Shown: positions 57,263 to 64,000 of the stretch, one piece after another | Layout: each line of letters begins with the position of its first letter | How positions within the stretch are numbered: the first letter of the stretch is position 1 | NCBI GenBank assembly: GCA_025200525.1 | Contig: CM045761.1 | Span: 43,098,190-43,162,189 of the forward strand | From: Camellia lanceoleosa | Taxonomy: Eukaryota; Streptophyta; Magnoliopsida; Ericales; Theaceae | Direction of reading: 5' to 3' | Length of the DNA: 64,000 nt | Notes under the pieces: generated by a model | What the model was told of the DNA's origin: nothing | Database searches by the model: none | Seen by the model: only the letters and a program-made list of their open reading frames with translations | Position numbers and translations under genes: made by a program

Positions 57263-58617
57263 GAAGAAATAAAAGACAAAGAAAAAAATAAACAGAAAAA
57301 AGAAGAAGACAATGAAGAAGAAGATAAATGCACTGAATCAAAAGATGAAGAAGAAAACAATGAGGAAATGGATGAAGAAGAACATAATGAGCCGATGGAC
57401 CAACATCATGATAGCATTGGTGGCTCAACAATGCATCAACCTCAAGAATCAAAGGAATCAAAGGATACGCAATTGCTAATCTACATCAAAGAGTAAAGGC
57501 ACTTTCTAAATCCAAAATAGAAGAAGAGAAAAATTGGAATGAATTACTTGCAGAAAATGACATTGCAATAAGAACCTTGACATCAAATAACTTTGAACTT
57601 CAAGAAAGAGACAGCACAAACTAAATGAAACTAAGGATGTTGGAGGTTCAAAAAGAAGATGATACAAAAACAATTCAACAGTTGAGGTATTTCAATTTCA
57701 GAACTTGAAACTGAAAATGCTAGATTGCATGAACAAATTCAAGAACTATCCGTCCAACTAGCAACACAACCTTACCTAACACCAACACAAGTTCAAACCC
57801 AAGGTCAGTGAAAATCTTGAGCCACAAAAAGTTATGTTCTTGTGTCAGCATAACGCAGAGAAATTTTTATTTATTACAATTTTCTCTGTCAACGGTAATT
57901 TTCTCTAGAAGTTAAATTTCTCTGACCACATTAGTTTGGCCAGTTTGATTGCTGCTGCTTATTTGATTTTCGCTGTCTATTTGCTTATTTGATTTTTGGG
58001 GCTTGTTTGATTTTCACTGTGTATAGTTGTAATAGAAGTGAAACAACAACCAACAACCAAGCAAAAACAAGTGGCGCAAAAACAAGTGGCACACAACAAC
58101 CAAAACAAAAGAAAAAACTCTATGGTAACTGAAAAATATTGAATCAAATAAATTTACATGTTGAAATATGATTTGTTACTTTATAGAAATTTAACTTTTA
58201 TTGATATTTTCACTGTTTGTAGTGAAAAAAGATCCTACATCAATGATAGAGAACTTAAAGGCAAAAAAAAGAAAAGAAAAGTAAGATCCAAACTTTCAAT
58301 ATCTCAAAGTTGTGAAGGTGACTAGAGGTTCAAAGCAAGCTGCAAAGCAAATAGAGCAAACCAGCAAAGACAAAGAAGTACTTGATGCTGATGAGTATGC
58401 CTTGCCTCAACCAACAAGTGTTAGAAAATCTTACGTTTTTCCACAAAGTCTACTAGTTGCAAAATTGGTAAAAGAATATGTTAAAGAAGTCTTGTAGCGC
58501 ATATCAAATGTGTCTAGACTAGAGTAAGTACAATAAAGAAAATGGAACATGACAACAACAATTTACTAACTTATATTGCATCAACAACTATTAAATCATT
58601 TCTTTGTCATCTTGTAG
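57263..58617 (+). pseudogene. Acidic coiled-coil and linker exons of the Ulp1-type gene
   Basis: 57263-57500 encodes a Glu/Lys/Asp-rich tract (EEDNEEEDKCTESKDEEENN). 57530-57760 encodes coiled-coil-like sequence (NWNELLAENDIAIRTL). The exon ~58300-58526 reads GSKQAAKQIEQTSKDKEV, KSYVFPQSLLVAKLVKEYVK, is interrupted by TAG at 58495, and ends RISNVSRLE|gtaagt. Introns between carry AATTTTCTCTG motifs (e.g. 57881-57920). Confidence 0.55.
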
Positions 58618-59852
58618 GGCTTTAATCTGGACAAATGAGTTGAATCTAATTACTTTTGAAGATATAAAAAACCTAATAAAGGAAAAAGAAATTGGCAACA
58701 ATGTAAGTCTTTCATCAAATTTCTCTGCAATGTTCCATCAGCCTTTATAAATCAATATTACAATTATAAATGATATTTTTTAGGTCATTGATGGTTATGA
58801 AGAGATCCTATTTGCTGACCAAATGAGAAAAGGACAACAAACAACTTTTTTTTTTTTTTTCACGTACATGAGCTTGGTATGTTGTTACTATTTTATTTGA
58901 TTTTCTTTGAAATTTACTTACTACTTTCTCTTGTCAAAATACTTCTTTAAGCCAATTGTGTCACTAGTTTAATTTTCTTTGGCTAGTTGTCTGTATTTAA
59001 AATTTCTCTGTGTGTATATTTCTGAAATTCCTATCATTTCAACTTTTTCATAACCATTTTTTGATTTTCTCTGACCACAGAACTTCATAAAGATGATGAA
59101 AAATCAAACTTTTTGAGTCTCATTATTTAACAAGCATCTTGAAATAACATGGAGGAACTACTGGTTCCTCCATTTCCCAATAAATACCGAAAGCAATGAG
59201 AAGTCAACAGATGAAAATCACTGAACCTTACTAGTCTTGGACAAACAAGACAATTTATGGAGGTGCTACAACTCACTAAGGCCAATGAGGGATAATGCAC
59301 AAGACAAATATATCAAAGATGCAAAACAATTGGTAACGAATGCAAATTTCTCTGATCCATAATAATGTTTATGTGATGATAATTTTCATAGAATCCCATT
59401 AATTTGTGTGTAAATTTCTCTGTTATTTAAAAATTATTTTTTTTGCAGAAAGATTATGTGGAGAATTTTTTGAAAGCTTGCCTTAAAAGAGAGGCACAAT
59501 CACAACCCTCTTTCAAATTAATAGACTCACAAAATACAAATTATGACTTTAAATATGTCAACAATGCTCCACAATAAGACAATAATTCGTAATTTTCATA
59601 CAACATGTATAAATAAGATAATCAAATTTGAATGTTTCTTTAATATAACTATACCTATAATTTGTATGCAATGTAGATTGTGGCCCCTTTTTATGTTACA
59701 TAATGAGACAATATAACAACCATGAACTTATCAGCTCGAAATTGTCGACACAAGACGTAAGGTTGATGAGGGCAGAATTCAAATACCACCAGAAGAAGAA
59801 CCAAAAGTATAATAGTGAAAGGACACTAGTGAAAAGAAGACAATGCACATAA
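58618..59852 (+). pseudogene. Ulp1-like (peptidase C48) protease domain exons
   Basis: Exons 58618-58702 (IWTNELNLITFEDIKNLI), 58784-58876 (VIDGYEEILFADQMRKGQ), 59081-59332, 59449-~59590 and ~59675-59852 with GT-AG borders. Catalytic landmarks: His in NH*TLLVLD at 59219 (the Trp that normally follows is a TGA stop), the position of the catalytic Asp reads Asn in CYNSL, Gln in NNAPQ, and Cys in DCGPFL at 59679. Ulp1 proteases cleave SUMO from proteins; the role in transposons is unknown. A 16-T run in the 58784 exon codes for five Phe. With the stop at 59222 and the Asn it cannot be active. Confidence 0.75.
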
Positions 59853-62159
59853 TGTAATTAGGAATAACCCTTCAATTTGTTTTTTCATACATTGAAGAAA
59901 TGATGATATTTGACATATATGTATATATCTTTTTTTGACTAATGTAAATTTCAAAACTATCAATGGTTAAATATATATATATATATATATATATTTTATA
60001 ATGCATGTGTAGACGTCCCCGAACGCCCCGGGAGGGTTAAGTCTCGTTCCGTTCATATTGGGGTCACTACAGTTCAAGGACTCAAATGTCACGGTTCTTA
60101 ATCTTGAACCAAAGAGTCCAAATCCGGTAAATCGTTTTGAGAAAACTGATTTTTGAAAGAAGTGCCAAACATGGACTGCTTTGCCAGATACAGAGTCGCC
60201 ACCTAAATGTTTTTTTTAATGGGAAATTTAGGAAACCCTGACTCGGTGCCAAAGGCCACGTGTCCGTCATCACCAAAGTTGCCTCGGCTCGGGAACTTGG
60301 GTGCGATTGGGGAAGGTCACTTCGTGAGCACCCCCGCTCGCCCGGTCAAAGACCAGCCTCTACTAACCAGGAAATCTGATTTTGAAAACATTGTGCGTTC
60401 TTATTCCGGTTATTAGCCTAGGTTACTATGTGATGCGCACAGCATACAAGTATAGACCGGGTTGCCTGAATTGGGACAAAACATTTCATGTTTATTTTTT
60501 GAAAGATGGCTTGCTACCCGCAGGTAGGCTTAAAATGCAGATTTTGCCACCCTCAGGTGGGTTTAAAACACTTGATGAATTTTTCCAATCCAAATAACCC
60601 AACATTCACCCACAGACATTCAAGCAGTTATATCACATAAGCACATAGCCTCATGGTAAGCATGCTATTCATGGCAGTCACTCACACGCATGCAAGGATG
60701 CTAAAGCATAAAACTCACCGAGTACTCCAAGCCAAAACAAAAGCTTATTAGAAATCCATGCATGATCCTAGATACACAGAATTGCCTAATGCAACACATG
60801 CAAAAATGCAAACTATAGCAGGCTCGGCTATTCTAAACATGGCATATGGAATGCTACAGCTAGCATGTATTCAACTTGGAATTGAAATACAAATGCAGTT
60901 AGTATGATGCGCCGAGCCCGGTGCATGCAAAACAGATGAATGAATGCAAACATGCTATCATACTGTATGCTAATTGAAATATGCCCTAATCTAACCATCA
61001 TAAGCAGGTAAATAAAAGGGAAGAAAGACGTGGGGTTGGAAGACATACATCACACTCACGCACACTTATTACAATTATGCCCTCGCACAGAGGGTCCGAA
61101 TAAATATATAGTCCCGAATAAAAGAATAGTACAATCCAAATAATACAGTCCAAATAATGTACAAATTCCTAATTAATTAACAAATTAACTAAGAAAGTCA
61201 GAATCGCATGCAAGCCGTGGATCGCTTTGATTCCGCCTCCGTGATGAATGATGCATGTTCGGGTTGCCTTTGTGCGGAAATTCATGACGATGCCCCAATT
61301 AGCCTCTGTTTGCACCTATTCTTGAAATGCGTGCCAAGCTCCGAAAAGTTGCTGATTCTTCATTTTGCTGCAACAGAGAGCATGAAAGGGGCATGGCAAT
61401 GTATTTTCACAAATGTATGCATGTCTCGATCCTTGTGCCACCAATCACGCATATCGATGCATAATGGCCGAGGAGTCGAATTGCACAACTCAATATGAAA
61501 TGAATGCATATGAAAATACAACAAGACCTAACTCCATCATGGATGATTCGGAGTGTCGGTGACTGGGGAATTGAGACACGTTCCGTCACTCAGAGTACGA
61601 AACGTACCTCGTTTCCCGTGCCCGGGCTAACTCCTATCCCAAACACGATGCAATACGCATGATATGCATGAAATGCAACTAAGATACGACCTAATATGCG
61701 AAAGGCTATGAAATGGCATACACGATGCACGAGATAATATGGCATACACACTGCACTAACATACAACCTAGCATACACAATGCTATGGAATGAAATGGCA
61801 TACACAATGCAATATGGACTTACACTAACATGAGTGGACCTCAACCACACTCACATGAGAGGCCATTAGATGAAAATGAGACAACTCGAGATGCGTGCAC
61901 GCAAACCGAGAACCGAACCTACGGCACAGAATGCCACTCTAACAAGACATGTCAAAACACAAAAAATGGCATACTATCATGCAAAAATCAGAGGTAAAAT
62001 GAGATGCAAACAGCCCCGAAACCCGGTAAAATGAAACCCGATGCATGAAACGAGTCCCGAAACACGGGTTTTGGCACGTGAAATAGCCTATAACTATACA
62101 ATGCATACATAATTTGAATATGAAATGAAAATACAGAAGAAAGGCAGCCCCGAGAAAAG

Positions 62160-63030
62160 CATTTTTACAGTTTAGAGTGAGGCCAAACAGTGGGCACAAG
62201 TGGGACTAAATTAGCATGCAAAATGGCTCCGCAAGGGAGGTAATGAAGCAAGTCACAAATTCTGGCCCCAAACAGGAAAGGGGCCTTCTACAACATTGAA
62301 GAGGGACTAAAAATATGACTGTTTTAAGTTTATGGCAAGCCCCAAAGACAGATACAAGTATGCTCAAAATGCTATGCAAGAAATAGTCCAACAAAGCGGC
62401 AAAGAAGCAAGTGGTGCATGGAGGTCTCAAAAAAGTGAGGGCCCTTTAACAATGTTGAAGAGGGACCCAAAATAAGGCTTTTTACAGTTTAGCACCAGCC
62501 CCAAAACAGTATACAAATAGGCTCAAAATACTATGCAAAATGAGGCCACCAAGAGGGCTATAACATGAAGTATACCAAGGATGTCTCAAACAGCCATAGA
62601 TCCTTAATGAAACATGAATAGGGGGTCAAAAAAAAGCCTCTTTTCAGTTCGGACCAAGGTCCAAAAACAAAAGCTCAATAAGCTAATGAATCATGCAAAA
62701 ATGGGGACCAAAGAGGGGTTCAATGGCAAGTGGTACATGGAGGTCCCAAACAGTGGTGATCCCTCTTCAATGTTGAATAAGGGCTCAAAATAAGCTCAGT
62801 TACAGTTTATATCATGCCTCAAATCAGATTACACATAGGCCAAAAATACTATGCAAGATAATGGCATACAAAGGGATATTGAAGCAAGTGCAAGATGGGG
62901 GTCCCAAACAGGGTAAGACTCTTAATGAAATAGAAAAATGAGCTCAAAAAAATGACATTTTCAGTTATGGCCGGAGCTCAAAACAGCAAGCAAAAAGGCC
63001 TAAGAAATGGTACAAAAATGAGCTAGAAAA
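62160..63030. repeat. Degenerate ~159-bp tandem repeat, about six units
   Basis: The anchor '(t)tacagttt' or its variants occurs at 62167, 62325, 62484, 62644, 62802 and 62961. Each unit also contains 'aa(c/a)atg(t)tgaa.a.ggg.(c/t)', 'caaaatactatgcaa' and 'ggaggtc(c/t)caaaca'. Units differ by roughly a fifth to a third, so the array is old. Confidence 0.85.
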
Positions 63031-63426
63031 GAGGGAAATGGCACTCACCCTTGAAGACCAAGCCTTGGCTGCCTCTTGGACTGAAAAATGGTGCCTCCTA
63101 GCCTCTGAGAAGACCTCCAAGCTGCTGGAAATAGGAGTGGTAGTGTGGTGCTAGGTGATGGTGAAGAAAGGGTGTAGGGACTTGGATGTTTTTAGCTTGG
63201 AAGTGGGAGATGAATGAAGGTATGTATGCAATGCCTCAAAGGGATTTTTTCCAACCCTTTTCACCAGTGCTAGAGGCTGGTTCTATGGACCAAAGAGGGG
63301 AAGAGAAGGAGGGAAAAAAGGGGGGGAAAACAAGCCAAGTTTCCCCCCAAAAGTTGTCCCCCCCGGATACAGGTTTTAGGGGGGAAAAAAAGTATACAAC
63401 TGTAATGTACTCACTGAGAGGAGCAA

Positions 63427-63700
63427 GGCCGGCCAGGTTTTGGAGCTGCAGGTGGCCGGCTGGTCAGGGGTCAAAAAGGCCAAGTTGAATTAGTGGCCGG
63501 CCACCACCAATTGATATCCTCCCAGGTACCCTCAACACAACCCTGTGGTCCAAAATTGGCAACTGTGAACCAGGAGAGAGAACAACCCACTTTTCAAAGG
63601 GGTTCAAAAGGTTCAAATGGAATTACTGGCCGGCCATGTGATATTTGTGTCCTCCCAGATGTGTACAACACAAATATGTGGTTTGGAGCTGAAGAAAGTG
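63427..63700. repeat. Repeats around GGCCGGCC, ~133-bp unit
   Basis: 'aatta(g/c)tggccggcca' occurs at ~63489 and ~63622, each followed by 'atcctcccag.t'-like and 'caacaca...gtgg' phrases. A third GGCCGGCC with less flanking similarity is at 63427. Lies within the putative long LTR. Confidence 0.6.
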
Positions 63701-64000
63701 GCCTTATGGTGGTCAACATTGGCTTTGGAGTGAGAAAAATGGGCATCGGAGGGCGATAAAGGAATATAACTGGTCGCTGAAACAATTACTGGCCTCCCAC
63801 CCTTCTATGACCTTCCTAGTGATGAAACAGAGGTCCCTGCCAAAAAATGAACGAAAACCAATGCAAAATGAAGGTTCGGGGGCCGAAACGCGCAGTCCGA
63901 AGCCCCGAAAACTGACTGTTAGGCACTGGGAGTGGTGTTCGATCACGAAGTGGATCTCTCAGACCACAGTGTCCCTCAAAAGGGAGTAAATAAGATGCAT

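Larger units (their letters stand above)
47010..59852 (+). pseudogene. Plant-transposon gene: mobile-domain-like region plus Ulp1-type cysteine protease
   Basis: A multi-exon plus-strand gene split by later insertions. Non-coding first exon to ~47379 (donor gtaagt). Large intron 47380-48365. Exon from 48366 (MKKRKSSKI, basic) runs to 48585, where CACTA-3 is inserted, and resumes at 54265. Mobile-domain-like exons end at 54933 and 55151. Acidic coiled-coil exons lie on both sides of a solo LTR at 55893-57262. The C-terminal protease exons are at 58618-59852. Such Ulp1-bearing genes are carried by plant MULE-type and other DNA transposons. I could not find terminal repeats of the host element. 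Stops and frameshifts are spread through it, so it is dead. Confidence 0.7.
60008..64000 (+). mobile_element. Probable long LTR (incomplete at window end)
   Basis: Composition and texture change abruptly at TGTAGACGTCCCCGAACGCC (60008). From here to the end there is no coding frame. The sequence is richer in C, with many 'catgca' words, CpG-containing patches (60230-60340, 61560-61630), short repeats 'ggcatacac(a/g).tgca' at 61710-61810, and two tandem arrays. A TG start, lack of genes and length above 4 kb fit the very long LTRs of Ogre/Tat-type gypsy elements. The other end, and hence a target duplication, is outside the window. Confidence 0.4.

Overview
The window reads as repeat-rich nuclear DNA of a flowering plant, most likely a eudicot. 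The signs are AT-rich sequence, GT-AG introns, 'CACTACAAGAAAA' CACTA ends, Ty3/gypsy elements primed by initiator tRNA-Met, Helitrons, hAT and PIF/Harbinger insertions, and captured pieces of typical plant genes. I find no intact host gene, rRNA, tRNA or CRISPR. Almost everything is transposable element inserted into transposable element.

Layout. (1) 1-20843 is most of one large CACTA element (CACTA-1). Its left end lies just outside the window and its right end is at 20843. It carries a decayed TNP2-type transposase gene (4160-7382) and a better preserved TNPA/Transposase_24-type gene (exons between 11409 and 15893). It also holds a solo LTR with target duplication CAGAT (7902-9610), a LINE scrap, a hAT element with 8-bp duplication GCAGCAAC (11799-12584), an LTR-like insertion, and a 161-bp satellite array organised as a three-monomer higher-order repeat (16824-19418). 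(2) 20844-38390 holds Helitron ends and CACTA-2 (23743-37107, duplication ACA). CACTA-2 has captured a synaptotagmin first exon and P-type Mg2+-ATPase exons, and was later hit by a chromodomain Ty3/gypsy element (29147-35111, duplication ATTAA) and by two nested PIF/Harbinger elements. (3) 38391-44887 is a Helitron carrying a Raf-like kinase exon and a xyloglucan endotransglucosylase fragment. A second, opposite Helitron follows (44900-46918). (4) 47010-59852 is a broken plant-transposon gene encoding a mobile-domain-like region and a Ulp1-type cysteine protease. It is split by CACTA-3 (48586-54261, duplication AAA), which carries the last exon of proteasome subunit RPN5, and by a second solo LTR (55893-57262, duplication GAAGA). 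(5) From 60008 to the end is what looks like one very long LTR with internal tandem repeats.

How the parts relate. The three CACTA elements share the ends and a dense palindromic sub-terminal motif (TTTTGGCGACTAAA / TTTAGTCGCCAAAA). CACTA-2 and CACTA-3 have no transposase and look like non-autonomous gene-carrying partners that CACTA-1-type proteins could mobilise. Their captured exons lie in the same direction as a CT-rich leader inside the right-hand ends. Most stop codons that break the transposon genes look like C-to-T or G-to-A changes, as expected from long-term cytosine methylation. All product names come from reading the translations by eye; no database search was run.
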